From: Jannaschia sp. GRR-S6-38
Lineage (GTDB): Bacteria; Pseudomonadota; Alphaproteobacteria; Rhodobacterales; Rhodobacteraceae
Direction of reading: 5' to 3'
Length of the DNA: 64,000 nucleotides
NCBI RefSeq assembly: GCF_029853695.1
Contig: NZ_CP122537.1
Location: forward strand, 1,550,001-1,614,000
Part shown: in pieces, positions 6,812 to 15,920 of the stretch
Layout: every line of letters begins with the position of its first letter
Position numbering within the stretch: the stretch's first letter is position 1
Notes under the pieces: model-generated
The model's database searches: none
Seen by the model: only the letters and a program-made list of their open reading frames with translations
Told to the model about the DNA's origin: nothing
Position numbers and translations under genes: made by a program

Positions 6812-9748
6812 TCAGCCGGCGAACAGATCCCAGGCCACGCCGGTCAGCGTCGTCTGACCCTCTAGCCGCAGGCCGTTAAGGGAGTCGAAAGCCAGCAGAA
6901 GATCGCCGTCGACGACGCGAGCATAGGCTTCGAGATCGGCCTGGCTGGGCCGCGTGCCGCCGAAGAGCTCCGCCGCGAAGAGCAGCCGGTCCACCGCGGG
7001 GTCGAAATCCGTCACGACGTCGAGGCCGCTCTCGAAGACGAAGCTGTCCGCGCCGCCCCCGCCCAGAAGGCTATCGTTGCCCTCCTCGCCGCGCAGCGTG
7101 TCGTCGCCGAAGCCGCCATAGAGACTGTCGGCCCAGCTGCCGCCCTCCAGCAGGTCGTTGCCGCCCCCGCCATAGAGCTGGTCGCGTCCGACGCCGCCTT
7201 GCAGCCAGTCGTCGTCATCGCCGCCCGACAGCCCGTCCTCGCCCTCGCCGCCGATCAGGTGATCGTTGCCGCCATCGCCGAAAATCATGTCGTTCCAGGT
7301 GCCGCCATCCAGCGTGTCGGCGCCGGGGCCGCCCTCCAGCCGGTCGCGCTGGTCGCCGCCTTCGATCCAATCGTCGCCATCGCCGCCGAAAAGCCGGTCG
7401 AAGCCCGTCCCGCCGCGCAGCACGTCGCGCCCCGCGCCGCCTTCCATCATGTCGTCGCCGGATCCGCCCTCGAGGATGTCATCGCCATCCTCGCCATAGA
7501 TCGCGTCCGACCAGCTTTCGCCCCAGAGCACATCGTCGCCCGTGCCGCCGCGCAGTACGTCCTGCCCGGCCCCGCCGCGCAAGAGGTCGGCGCCGGCGCC
7601 GCCGAAGAGCTGGTCGGTCCCGTCCCCGGCAAGGATCGTGTCGTTGCCGTCCTCGCCATGCAGGACGTCGGACCAGGTCCCGCCGTCGATGAGGTCGTCG
7701 CCCGAGCCGCCCCAGGCGCGGTCGGCGCCGCTGCCGCCCTCGATCACGTCGTGACCGTCCGCGCCGTAGAGCACGTCCTGACCGCCATCGCCGCGCAGCG
7801 TGTCGTCGCGCAGACCGCCGTCCAGCGAGTCGTTGCCCTCGCCGCCCTCGATCAGGTCGTCGCCGTCTTCGCCTTCCAGCAGGTCCGACCAGCTCCCGCC
7901 GCTCAACCAGTCGTCCCCGAGCCCGCCGCGCAGCGTGTCCGCGCCCTGCCCGCCATCGAGGCGATCCGCCCCGTCCGCGCCGTCGAGCAGATCGTCGCCC
8001 TCCTGCCCGCGCAGCGTGTCGTCGCCGGTGCCGCCTTCCAGCGTGTCGGCCCAGCTTCCGCCCTGCAGCAGGTCGGAGCCGTCGCCGCCGCGCAGCAGGT
8101 CGCGACCGGCGCCGCCGTTCAGGATGTCGTCCCCCGCGCCGCCATCGACCGTGTCGTCCCCGCCCTCGGCGGCCACGTCCTCCGCGGCGTCGCCGCCGAT
8201 GATCGCGTCGCTCGCCGCGGTGCCGGTGACGGCCAGAAGGTCCCGCGGGGCGAAATGCGACAGGTCCACGAAGCCGTAGGCGCGCAGATCCTCGACCTCG
8301 AGCCGCGTGCCGTCGGCGCTGCGCAGGAACAGCACCTCCTCGCCATAGGTGATCGTCGCGCCGCGCCGCTGCGTCGCGATGGCCAGCTGCTCGACATTGC
8401 GCAGACCTTCCCACGCCGTCAGGTCCAGGCGGTCCTGGCCGATGCGGAACTCCCAGATCCGGTCCTCGGCGCCATCCGCCGCGAGGACGAAGATGTTCTC
8501 TCCCCCGCCGGCATAGAGCGAATCGATGCCGGCCCCGTCCCGGATGACATCGTCGCCTGCCCCGCCCTGCAGCGTGTCGTCCCCGGCCAGACCGTCGAGG
8601 AACTGCCCCCCGGGCGCGGCGGTCAGGATGTCGGCCCCCGCCGTGCCGATCTGCGGGCCGTCGCCCGGCGGCAAGTCGACGGCGAAACGCGTGATGCCGG
8701 CCTCGGCCTGCGAGGCGACGAAGATGTCGAGCCCGCCCGCGCGGGCCGTCGCGGCGATCGCCTCGACATTGGCCAGGGTCGTGTCCAGCGCATCGGCGAC
8801 CGAGGCGCGGTGCAGCAGGCGCCCGCCGGGCAGCAGCTCCAGAAGCGACACGCCGTCATCCGCGCCGCCCGCCAAGACGAAGGCGCGGCCCTCGGCCTCC
8901 ACGGTCGCGATGGCGGTGACGCCGCCGAAGCGCGTCTCCAGCCCGTCGACGACATGGTCGACCGGGGTCAGCCGCCCATCCGCGCCGATCCGCAGCACCG
9001 AAAGCGAGTCGCTCTCGAAGGCGGCGACTACCGCATAGGTCGCGCCCGCCACCGAGACGGTCTCGACCGCCATGGGCACCGAAATCGGCAACTCGCCCGC
9101 CGCGGTGGAGGCGGTGTCGGCCCGCGCGATGCTGCCATCGGCGGCGACGCGGTAGCTGGTCAGGCTGTTCTCGCCGCGCGACACGGCCAGCAGGATCGTC
9201 GTGTCGCCGATGGCGACCTGTGCCATGTCGGGCACGTCGAGGCCCGGCGCTTCGGCGCCGAGGTCGTAATCGGCGAGCCGCGTCATCCCGCCGGTGGGCG
9301 CCAGCGACCATGCGGTCATGCCGGCGCTGAAGGCGTCGGTCGTGAAGGCGATCAGCCCGGCATCGGTGGCGACCGTCTCGAAGGTGGCGAAGCGCGCGCC
9401 CGGGGGCGTGCCCAGCGCCAACGCATCGGCGAGCCGGCCCTGGGCGTCCAGTTCGAAGCCGCGCAGCCCGGACTCGAAGGCGCCGTGGCGGATCAGCATG
9501 TCCTGCCCGTCCAGCGTCACGCGGTCGATGCGCGCGGGCGCCGACAGGCCGATCTGCGCGCCGTCGAGCGCGAAATCGACCAGCTCCAGCGTCGCGCCGA
9601 TCTCGAAGACCGACAGCCCGCCCCCCGCGCGCGTGCCGGCATAGAGCCGCGTCACGCCGCCGATCTCGTGGATATCCAGATCGACGATCCCGGTGACCAG
9701 CACGTCGTCCGGGGTCGTGATCGTGGCAAGATGATGGAACGTCGCCAT
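6812..9748 (-). CDS. RTX calcium-binding repeat protein (large secreted or surface protein)
   Basis: A 978-residue acidic protein. The first about 380 residues (MATFHHLATITTPDDVLVTG onwards) read as a series of beta-propeller-like blades with repeated LDV/GVTRLYAG elements. Residues about 390-435 and 530-890 are RTX nonapeptides (GGxGxDxLx), which bind calcium outside the cell. The C-terminus (FVFESGLDVVTDFDPAVDRLLF) has the usual RTX tail pattern recognised by type I secretion systems; no signal peptide is seen and no type I exporter gene lies in the window. The start was set at ATG 9748; the frame extends to 9826 but those codons lack family-like character. No hydrolase motif was recognised, so a structural or adhesive role alongside the polysaccharide genes is inferred. 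Confidence 0.85.
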   Translation of the reverse strand: MATFHHLATITTPDDVLVTGIVDLDIHEIGGVTRLYAGTRAGGGLSVFEIGATLELVDFALDGAQIGLSAPARIDRVTLDGQDMLIRHGAFESGLRGFELDAQGRLADALALGTPPGARFATFETVATDAGLIAFTTDAFSAGMTAWSLAPTGGMTRLADYDLGAEAPGLDVPDMAQVAIGDTTILLAVSRGENSLTSYRVAADGSIARADTASTAAGELPISVPMAVETVSVAGATYAVVAAFESDSLSVLRIGADGRLTPVDHVVDGLETRFGGVTAIATVEAEGRAFVLAGGADDGVSLLELLPGGRLLHRASVADALDTTLANVEAIAATARAGGLDIFVASQAEAGITRFAVDLPPGDGPQIGTAGADILTAAPGGQFLDGLAGDDTLQGGAGDDVIRDGAGIDSLYAGGGENIFVLAADGAEDRIWEFRIGQDRLDLTAWEGLRNVEQLAIATQRRGATITYGEEVLFLRSADGTRLEVEDLRAYGFVDLSHFAPRDLLAVTGTAASDAIIGGDAAEDVAAEGGDDTVDGGAGDDILNGGAGRDLLRGGDGSDLLQGGSWADTLEGGTGDDTLRGQEGDDLLDGADGADRLDGGQGADTLRGGLGDDWLSGGSWSDLLEGEDGDDLIEGGEGNDSLDGGLRDDTLRGDGGQDVLYGADGHDVIEGGSGADRAWGGSGDDLIDGGTWSDVLHGEDGNDTILAGDGTDQLFGGAGADLLRGGAGQDVLRGGTGDDVLWGESWSDAIYGEDGDDILEGGSGDDMMEGGAGRDVLRGGTGFDRLFGGDGDDWIEGGDQRDRLEGGPGADTLDGGTWNDMIFGDGGNDHLIGGEGEDGLSGGDDDDWLQGGVGRDQLYGGGGNDLLEGGSWADSLYGGFGDDTLRGEEGNDSLLGGGGADSFVFESGLDVVTDFDPAVDRLLFAAELFGGTRPSQADLEAYARVVDGDLLLAFDSLNGLRLEGQTTLTGVAWDLFAG
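7050..8165 (-). repeat. RTX nonapeptide repeat block with alternating 6/8-repeat lattice
   Basis: About 40 tandem 27-nt units encode GGxGxDxLx nonapeptides. Six of them carry tryptophan in a GG(S/T)W(S/A/N)D unit (GESW in one case). The Trp codons (CCA on the plus strand) lie at 7133, 7295, 7511, 7673, 7889 and 8051, so the spacings are 162, 216, 162, 216 and 162 nt, that is exactly 6, 8, 6, 8 and 6 nonapeptides. This gives a higher-order period of 126 residues. Confidence 0.9.
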
Positions 9749-9827
9749 TGTTAAGCCCACCTTCGTTTCGATGGGGCAGGAATGGTGGCGCCGCTTGGTC
9801 TGGCTTTGGTCTTGCGAAGGCGGCACG

Positions 9828-10793
9828 GTGACGCTCGAGACCGTTTCGCCTCAAATCATCCGAAAGGAGCGGGCCATTTCCGGCGACGCGACTCCCGTTC
9901 TGATCCTGATGTGCACGCGCAACGGCGAGGCGTTCCTGCAGCCGCAGCTCGACAGCATCGCGGCGCAGGACCATCGCGACTGGCGGCTCTGGGTGGCCGA
10001 TGACGGCTCGACCGACGGGACCGTCCGGCTGCTGCATCGTTTCGCCCGACGGCATCGCGGCCGGCACGCGGTCCGCGTCCTGCCGGGGCCCTGCCTCGGC
10101 GCGACCACGAATTTCCTGACGCTTCTCTGCCATCCCGAGCTGCCACTCGGCCCGGAGATGCATGTCGCGCTCAGCGATCAGGACGATGTCTGGTATCCCG
10201 ACAAGCTGTCGCGCGCGCTGCGCCGGCTGGCCGAATGGGACGGGCCGCGCCCGGTGATCTACGGCGCGGCGGCGGTGCATGGCCCGGGCGGCCGCACCGG
10301 GCGGCGCCCGCGCAACCCGTCCGACCTGCGGCGCGCCTTCGTCGAGAACCCGATCGCCGGGCACAGCATGGTGCTGCCCCCCGAGACGATGCGCCTGGTC
10401 CGCGCGGCGGGCCCGCCGCCGGGCGTGCCGTTCCACGACTGGTGGCTCTCGCTCCTCGTCCTCGCCGCGGGGGGACGCGCCATTCTCGACCCCGTCCCCG
10501 CGCTCGACTACCGCCAGCATGACGGCAACCTGATGGGCAGCCCCAGCGGACCCGGCGCGGCGCTGCGGCGGCTCGCCCGGCTGACCGACGGCACGTTCGG
10601 GCGCTGGATCGCGGCCAATTGCGCGGCGCTGATCGCGCGGCGGACGCTGATCACGGACGAGGCGCTGACGCTCGCCCGCAGCCTGGCCGCCGATCGCGGC
10701 GCCGGGTCGCTGATGCGCAACCGCATCCGCCGGCAGGGCCTGGGCGGGACCGCGGCGCTCTATACGGCGGCGGCGGCGGGGCGACTGCGCTGA
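9828..10793 (+). CDS. Family 2 glycosyltransferase (rhamnosyltransferase-like)
   Basis: About 321 residues from a GTG at 9828 that has GAAGG seven nt upstream; an upstream ATG at 9771 in frame would add 19 residues without a ribosome-binding site. The GT-A fold is clear: LILMCTRNGEAFLQPQLDSI, then WVADDGSTDGT, then ALSDQDDVWYPDKLSRAL, which contains the metal-binding DQDD and the VWYPDKL segment typical of WbbL/RfbF-like rhamnosyltransferases. The HDWWLSLL motif later in the protein is the usual catalytic region of this group. It is divergent from the RTX gene with a 79-nt gap and probably adds a sugar to the surface glycan of the neighbouring cluster. The donor sugar is not determined. Confidence 0.85.
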   Translation: MTLETVSPQIIRKERAISGDATPVLILMCTRNGEAFLQPQLDSIAAQDHRDWRLWVADDGSTDGTVRLLHRFARRHRGRHAVRVLPGPCLGATTNFLTLLCHPELPLGPEMHVALSDQDDVWYPDKLSRALRRLAEWDGPRPVIYGAAAVHGPGGRTGRRPRNPSDLRRAFVENPIAGHSMVLPPETMRLVRAAGPPPGVPFHDWWLSLLVLAAGGRAILDPVPALDYRQHDGNLMGSPSGPGAALRRLARLTDGTFGRWIAANCAALIARRTLITDEALTLARSLAADRGAGSLMRNRIRRQGLGGTAALYTAAAAGRLR

Positions 10794-10805
10794 GGCGGGT
10801 CTCGA

Positions 10806-10882
10806 TGGTCGGGCAGAGAGGATTCGAACCTCCGACCCCCTGCTCCCGAAGCAGGTGCGCTACCAGGCTGCGCCACTGCCCG
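10806..10882 (-). tRNA. tRNA-Pro (anticodon CGG)
   Basis: Read on the minus strand, the sequence folds as a complete 77-nt cloverleaf: acceptor arms CGGGCAG/CTGCCCG, D-arm with AGCCTGGTAGC, anticodon stem CCTGC/GCAGG enclosing the loop TTCGGGA with anticodon CGG at 10848-10846, T-loop GGTTCGAATCC, and an encoded CCA at the 3' end (plus strand TGG 10806-10808). It sits 13 nt after the end of the glycosyltransferase gene. Confidence 0.97.
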
Positions 10883-10983
10883 ACCGTTCGAGGATCCGCG
10901 CGGGGGCCTGCCCCGCGCCGGATGGGCGGCAGATACGGCCCAAGCCGGGCCAAGGCAAGGGGGTTTGCGGGCCGCGCCCCGGC

Positions 10984-11973
10984 TCAGCCGTAATGGGCGC
11001 GGGCGGCGGCGCGGATATCGCGCTCGGCCTGGCTCATCATCGGTCCGATGCGCATCGCCGTCCCGGTCTCGGCGCGCGACCGGGTCCGAAGAACGGGCGT
11101 GGTGTTCGACCGCCCCCGGCCTTCGCGCAGCACAATATAGAGCCCCGAGGCGATGATCACAGCCGCCCCCGCGGCCGTCCCGCCGTCGATCGCCTCGCCG
11201 AAGAACAGCCAGCCATAGAGCGCGGCCCAGATGATCTGCGAATACTGCATCGGCGCGACCAAGACCGCGTCGGCCCGGCGATAGGCCTGGATCATCAGAA
11301 GCCCCGCCGCGAACCCGCCCACCGCGACCAGCGCCCAGAGCCCCAGATCGCCCAGCGGCATCGGCCGGTAGACGAGCGGGAGGATCGCCCCCATCACCAC
11401 GAAATTCGCCACCATCGGATAGAGCATCAGGACGGGCGTCCGCTCGTCCCGGCCGATCTTGCGGACGATGACCGAGGCCAGCGCGCTGAAGAACGCCCCG
11501 CCCAGCGCCGCGGCATGGCCCCAGCTCAGATCGACGCCGCCACCCGGGCGCAGCACGATCATCACGCCGATCAGCCCGACGATCACGGCGGCCCAGCGGT
11601 GGGCGCGCACCTTCTCGCCCAGGATCGGGATCGACAGCACCGTGATGAGGAGCGGGCTGGCGAAGATGATCGCGTAGACCTGCGCCAGCGGAAGCTCCGA
11701 GAAGGCGTAGAAGACGCCCATGCCCGTGATCACGACGCTCCCCGTCCGCAGCGCCGTCCACCACGGGTGGACCGGGCGCAGCGTGCCGGCCACGTCGTCG
11801 CGCAGCAGCATCACGACGGCCAGCGGAAAGCTGAACAGCACCGCGAAGAAGACGATCTGGAAGACGGCATAGCCGCCGCCCAGCAGCTTGATCGCGACAT
11901 CGTGCAGCGAGAAGACCGCGAAGGCGGCCAGGGCCGACAGGATGCCGGGAAGCGGGGAGGTCTTGTCGGACAT
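10984..11973 (-). CDS. EamA/DMT-superfamily transporter
   Basis: A 329-residue membrane protein with ten hydrophobic segments arranged as two five-helix EamA repeats. The first repeat contains [20 protein letters not shown] and [21 protein letters not shown], the second [21 protein letters not shown]. These motifs are typical of RhaT/RarD-like drug-and-metabolite exporters of the inner membrane. The last about 45 residues form a soluble tail ([20 protein letters not shown]) that is also seen in Rhodobacterales paralogues. The substrate is unknown. It lies 53 nt from leuB on the same strand and may be read with it. Confidence 0.85.
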   Translation of the reverse strand: MSDKTSPLPGILSALAAFAVFSLHDVAIKLLGGGYAVFQIVFFAVLFSFPLAVVMLLRDDVAGTLRPVHPWWTALRTGSVVITGMGVFYAFSELPLAQVYAIIFASPLLITVLSIPILGEKVRAHRWAAVIVGLIGVMIVLRPGGGVDLSWGHAAALGGAFFSALASVIVRKIGRDERTPVLMLYPMVANFVVMGAILPLVYRPMPLGDLGLWALVAVGGFAAGLLMIQAYRRADAVLVAPMQYSQIIWAALYGWLFFGEAIDGGTAAGAAVIIASGLYIVLREGRGRSNTTPVLRTRSRAETGTAMRIGPMMSQAERDIRAAARAHYG

Positions 11974-12026
11974 GGCGGTCTCTCGCGATTGGAACCGGCC
12001 CGCCCTCCCCGCGGGCCGGACGGGTC

Positions 12027-13133
12027 TCAGGCGGCGGCGTCCAGCGCCGCGAGGATCGCGTCGCCCATCTCGGTCGTGCTGACCGGCGTGCCGCCATCGG
12101 GGCCCATCAGGTCGGCGGTGCGCACGCCGTCGGCCAGCACGGTCTGCACCGCGCCTTCCAGCAGGTCGGCATTCGCGCCCTCGTCGAAGGAATAACGCAG
12201 CGCCATCGCGAAGCTCAGGATGCAGGCGATCGGGTTGGCCTTGCCCTGCCCAGCGATATCGGGGGCCGAGCCGTGGACCGGCTCGTAGAGCGCCTTGGGC
12301 CGCCCGTTCGCCATCGGCAGCCCGAGCGAGGCCGAGGGCAGCATCCCGAGCGATCCGGTCAGCATCGCGGCGAGGTCGGAGAGCAGGTCGCCGAACAGGT
12401 TGTCGGTCACGATCACGTCGAACTGCTTGGGCCAGCGCGTCAGCTGCATCGCGCCCGCGTCGGCATACATGTGGCTGAGCTCGACATCCGGGTACTCGGC
12501 GTCATGGACCTCCTGCACGACGTCGCGCCAGAGGATGCCCGACTCCATGACATTGGCCTTCTCCATCGAGCAGACCTTGTTCGACCGCTTGCGCGCCAGC
12601 TCGAAAGCCGAGCGGGCGACGCGCGCGATCTCGGACTCGGTGTAGCGCTGGGTGTTGATGCCGACGCGCTCGTTGCCTTCCTTGTGGATGCCGCGCGGCT
12701 CGCCGAAATAGACGCCGCTCGTCAGCTCGCGGATGATCATGATGTCGAGCCCGGCGACGACCTCGCGCTTGAGCGAGGAGAAATCGGCCAGCGCGTCGAA
12801 GCATTGCGCCGGGCGCAGGTTCGAGAACAGGTCCATTTCCTTGCGCAGGCGCAGCAGCCCGCGCTCAGGCTTCACCGAGAAATCCAGCTTGTCGTATTTC
12901 GGGCCGCCCACGGCGCCCAGCAGGACCGCGTCCACCTCCTGCGCCTTGGCCATGGTCTCGTCGGTCAGGGGCGTGCCATGCGCGTCGTAGGCACAGCCGC
13001 CGACAAGGTCTTCGGACACATCGAAGACCAGGCCCCGCTTGGCGCCGAACCAGTCGATCGCGCGCCGGACCTCGGCCATGACTTCGGGGCCGATGCCGTC
13101 GCCCGGCAGGATGAGGAGAGAGGGGTTCGCCAT
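12027..13133 (-). CDS. leuB: 3-isopropylmalate dehydrogenase
   Basis: A 368-residue enzyme of full length for the family. It oxidises and decarboxylates (2R,3S)-3-isopropylmalate to 2-oxoisocaproate with NAD+ in leucine biosynthesis, in the cytoplasm. Diagnostic motifs are [16 protein letters not shown] at the N-terminus, the [16 protein letters not shown] segment ([18 protein letters not shown]), and [19 protein letters not shown], which holds the Mg2+-binding aspartates; the C-terminal [15 protein letters not shown] is the NAD-binding loop. leuD lies about 2.1 kb upstream on the same strand with two genes between; leuC and leuA are not in the window. Confidence 0.97.
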   Translation of the reverse strand: MANPSLLILPGDGIGPEVMAEVRRAIDWFGAKRGLVFDVSEDLVGGCAYDAHGTPLTDETMAKAQEVDAVLLGAVGGPKYDKLDFSVKPERGLLRLRKEMDLFSNLRPAQCFDALADFSSLKREVVAGLDIMIIRELTSGVYFGEPRGIHKEGNERVGINTQRYTESEIARVARSAFELARKRSNKVCSMEKANVMESGILWRDVVQEVHDAEYPDVELSHMYADAGAMQLTRWPKQFDVIVTDNLFGDLLSDLAAMLTGSLGMLPSASLGLPMANGRPKALYEPVHGSAPDIAGQGKANPIACILSFAMALRYSFDEGANADLLEGAVQTVLADGVRTADLMGPDGGTPVSTTEMGDAILAALDAAA

Positions 13134-13201
13134 GTCGCGGGGCCTTCCTGGATGCGGTCGCGCATGGCCTAAGCCAGGCCCCCGGACCCGTCAAGGAAGG
13201 C

Positions 13202-14191
13202 TCAGGGCAGGGCGATGTCCACCCAGACCAGCCGCCCGCTGCCTGCGGCGGCGACGGTTTCGGCCAGCGGATCGCCCGGCGCGGGCCAGACGATCCCCGC
13301 GTCCCGCACGGCCAGGGCGCGCGCCGGCAAGACGTAATCGACGCGCAACGGGCCCGGCCCGTCCCAGGCGACGGTGTCGAGCGCCGGGTCGCCCGCATGG
13401 CCAGCCCCGCCGCCGCCCGCGCCGCGCGGTGCGGGGTCCTGCAGCGCGGGGTGCCCCAGCAGGGCGCGGATCGCCGCGCGCGGGCCGTCGCCGTCGCGCG
13501 GATCCACGTTGGCGCGTCCCAGCACGATTGGCAGGGTCGCGCCCCCGGCCAATTCCGCAACGAAGGCCAGCTCGTCGGCGGTGCGCTTGCCGTTGCGATC
13601 CTCGGGCCCGTCGAAGACCGGCGTCCCGGCGGCCATGGTCACCAGCGTCACATCGCCCATCGGCACCACCCATTGCGCGGTCGTGGCCAGCGGGACGACC
13701 GGGTGGGCCGCCTCGGGCAGGACCGCCACCGCCGCGGACCGCGCGGACCAGCGCACGCCGCTCAGGTCGCGCGGCGGCCCGAGCGGGCGCATCGACAGAA
13801 GCGCGAGCCCGCTATCGCCGGTGAAGCGGCCATAGCCCAGCGCGTCGCGCGCCTCGTCCGCCGCGCCATTGCCGTCCAGATCGATGCCCGAGGGGAGGCC
13901 GGAATTGGGCCGCAGCGCCACCGCATGCGGATAGTCCAGCCCGTGCTCCGCCAGCCGGTCGCGCAGCGCCGCCAGCCCGGCCCCGCCGAGATCCCAGTCG
14001 ATATCGAGGAGCAGCAACACCTCCGGCGCGGCCGACGCGATCACGTCGAGCGCCGCCTCAGCCTGCGCGTCGCGCCCCGAGGCCAGGTCCCGCAGCATCA
14101 CGCCGGGGCCCCGGCGCCCCAGACCGGAATGGAAGGTGGCGATGCGCAGCGTCTCGGCGGCGGCGGGCGCCGCCAGCAGGAGCGCCGTCAG
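13202..14191 (-). CDS. Endonuclease/exonuclease/phosphatase family protein, likely exported
   Basis: About 330 residues. The mature protein begins ETLRIATFHSGLG, the usual first strand of the EEP/DNase-I fold; GRFTGDSGLALLSMRPL, LGRANVDPRDGDGPR and RVDYVLPA match the later core motifs (N-D and D-Y), although the catalytic pattern looks eroded, so the activity is uncertain. A hydrophobic stretch ending AAPAAA is a probable signal peptide. No ATG, GTG or TTG lies close to it: the choices are a CTG at 14191 that overlaps the TGA of the upstream gene (CTGA) or an ATG at 14323 that would overlap that gene by 136 nt. I use the CTG as the minimal start. The leuD-membrane protein-EEP-leuB order suggests one operon. 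Confidence 0.7.
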   Translation of the reverse strand: MTALLLAAPAAAETLRIATFHSGLGRRGPGVMLRDLASGRDAQAEAALDVIASAAPEVLLLLDIDWDLGGAGLAALRDRLAEHGLDYPHAVALRPNSGLPSGIDLDGNGAADEARDALGYGRFTGDSGLALLSMRPLGPPRDLSGVRWSARSAAVAVLPEAAHPVVPLATTAQWVVPMGDVTLVTMAAGTPVFDGPEDRNGKRTADELAFVAELAGGATLPIVLGRANVDPRDGDGPRAAIRALLGHPALQDPAPRGAGGGGAGHAGDPALDTVAWDGPGPLRVDYVLPARALAVRDAGIVWPAPGDPLAETVAAAGSGRLVWVDIALP

Positions 14192-15036
14192 GCCGGCAGG
14201 AAAGCCGGATCGGCGGCCGCGGCCTCGGCCTCGTCGACGCGGCGGCGCTTCTTCGAGATCATCAGCGCGAGCCGGCGCATCGCGATGCCGCGCAGGAACA
14301 GGGAAGCGGGAAGGAAGGCCCATATCGCGATCACCCAGACCGTCATCAGGTCGCTGCCGATCATCGAGATCCCGTAGGTCTGCGCCACGAAGACCGCGAT
14401 CGGCGGGCTCACATATGGAAGCAGGACCCCTAACAGGATGTTAACCGCCCCGTCGCGCTTGAGCCGGATGACCACGTCGGCCCCGGTGGTGGGATCGAAG
14501 GTCGGCAGGTTGACCCAGACGTTGAAGCTGCCGGTGGGCGAGGGCCAACTGCGCACCCGGATCAGGATGGCGAAGACCGTCAGCGCCACCAGCGACACCA
14601 GATAGGCCAGCCCGGCGGCGGCGCGGATCAGGTAGGCCTCGGACAGGGTCGTGCCCTCGGGCATCAGCCAGACGATCAGGCGGATCGGGCTGAGCGGGAA
14701 ATCCATCGACTCGCCGAGGAGCATCCCCACCGCCGAGAACAGGCGCGACAGCGTCGTCGCGTCGCTCTGGCCCCGCAGGGTGATCGCGATGACCAGGAGC
14801 GTGACGACCAGCATCCCGAAGCGGACGCGGTTGAAGGGCGGCGCGGCGCGGAATTCGACGAGACCGGGATAGGTCGATCCGTATTCGACGATGACGAAGA
14901 GCGCGGCGAAAAGCGCCAGCAGCACCATGGCATCGGAGATCTGCGGATTGGTCTCCGGCAGGAGCAGCGACGGCATCAGGACCATCATCACGACGAGCAC
15001 CGCACGGATGCACGCACCGGAGAGCTGCGATATCAC
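14188..15036 (-). CDS. Conserved hypothetical membrane protein
   Basis: A 282-residue protein that I do not recognise by function. It has about six hydrophobic segments (AVLVVMMVLMPSLLLPE, AMVLLALFAALFVIVEYGS, GMLVVTLLVIAITLRG, AAAGLAYLVSLVALTVFAIL, NILLGVLLPYVSPPIAVFVA, LMTVWVIAIWAFLPASLFL), one soluble segment near residues 160-190 that resembles a small beta domain (WPSPTGSFNVWVNLPTFDP), and a basic, alanine-rich C-terminal tail. The start at 15036 leaves a 248-nt gap to leuD. It overlaps the following EEP gene, so translation of the two is probably coupled. A role in envelope biology is plausible but not shown. Confidence 0.75.
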   Translation of the reverse strand: MISQLSGACIRAVLVVMMVLMPSLLLPETNPQISDAMVLLALFAALFVIVEYGSTYPGLVEFRAAPPFNRVRFGMLVVTLLVIAITLRGQSDATTLSRLFSAVGMLLGESMDFPLSPIRLIVWLMPEGTTLSEAYLIRAAAGLAYLVSLVALTVFAILIRVRSWPSPTGSFNVWVNLPTFDPTTGADVVIRLKRDGAVNILLGVLLPYVSPPIAVFVAQTYGISMIGSDLMTVWVIAIWAFLPASLFLRGIAMRRLALMISKKRRRVDEAEAAAADPAFLPA

Positions 15037-15284
15037 TGCCTACCCATCCTCGAAGGACGGACCCGGTTCGTGCCGAGCCCCGTTTCGTTGTTTCACCCTG
15101 TTGCGGGTGCCTGCCTCATTGTTGCCCCAACCTTGCCTTGTTTAACTTCACCCCGCAACCGCCTGACCTGCAACGGAAACGGAATTGCGCCGATGACTGT
15201 GCCCGGAACGCATCAGGCCTTCCGGCTCGACACCGAAAGATCTTTGATTTCAGGTATTTGCGAGTTGGCCTTAATCCGCCGGAC

Positions 15285-15890
15285 TTAGACCCAGGGGCGC
15301 TCCTGCGCCATCCGGCCCTCGAAGCCCTCGATCGCCGGCGCCTTCTCCAGCGTCAGGCCGATATCGTCCAAGCCGTTGAGCAGGCAGTGCTTCTTGAAGG
15401 CGTCGACCTCGAACGGGTATTCCGTCCCGTCCGCGCCGACGACGATCTGGTTTTCGAGGTCGACGGTGATGCGCGCGTTCTCGCCCTTGCCGGCATCCTC
15501 CATCAGCGCGTCGACCTGCTCCTGCGGCAGGACGATAGGCAGGATGCCGTTCTTGAAGCAGTTGTTGAAGAAGATGTCGGCATAGCTGGGCGCGATCACC
15601 GCGCGGATGCCGAAATCCAGAAGCGCCCAAGGCGCGTGCTCGCGCGACGACCCGCAGCCGAAATTGTCCCCCGCCACCAGGATCTGCGCGTCGCGATAGG
15701 CCGGCTTGTTGAGCACGAAATCCGGGATCTCGCGGCCCTGGTCGTCGAAGCGCATCTCGTCGAACAGGTTCTTGCCGAGGCCGGTGCGCGCGATCGTCTT
15801 CAGGAACTGCTTGGGAATGATCATGTCGGTATCGACATTGATCAGCGGCAGCGGCGCGGCCACGCCGGTCAGGGTCTCGAACTTGTCCAT
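15285..15890 (-). CDS. leuD: 3-isopropylmalate dehydratase small subunit
   Basis: 201 residues, the normal size for LeuD, which with LeuC (4Fe-4S subunit) isomerises 2-isopropylmalate to 3-isopropylmalate in leucine synthesis. The swivelling-domain motifs are clear: [19 protein letters not shown] at the N-terminus, [20 protein letters not shown], which is the substrate-binding GSSRE loop, and [14 protein letters not shown]. The gene is on the same strand as the membrane protein, EEP and leuB genes to its left, with a 248-nt gap (15037-15284) in which I see no gene and only AT-richer DNA that could hold the promoter of the membrane protein gene. Confidence 0.97.
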   Translation of the reverse strand: MDKFETLTGVAAPLPLINVDTDMIIPKQFLKTIARTGLGKNLFDEMRFDDQGREIPDFVLNKPAYRDAQILVAGDNFGCGSSREHAPWALLDFGIRAVIAPSYADIFFNNCFKNGILPIVLPQEQVDALMEDAGKGENARITVDLENQIVVGADGTEYPFEVDAFKKHCLLNGLDDIGLTLEKAPAIEGFEGRMAQERPWV

Positions 15891-15920
15891 CTGGGCCTCC
15901 GGGAAAACGGTCGGCCCGAT

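Noticed and set aside
7050..8165. Regular 27-nt repeats resembling a CRISPR or minisatellite
   Set aside because: All repeats are in one coding frame and encode RTX nonapeptides; there are no unique spacers between identical repeats.
15236..15245. Palindrome AAAGATCTTT as an operator
   Set aside because: It is a single 10-bp palindrome in AT-richer DNA without a second site, promoter element or known consensus.
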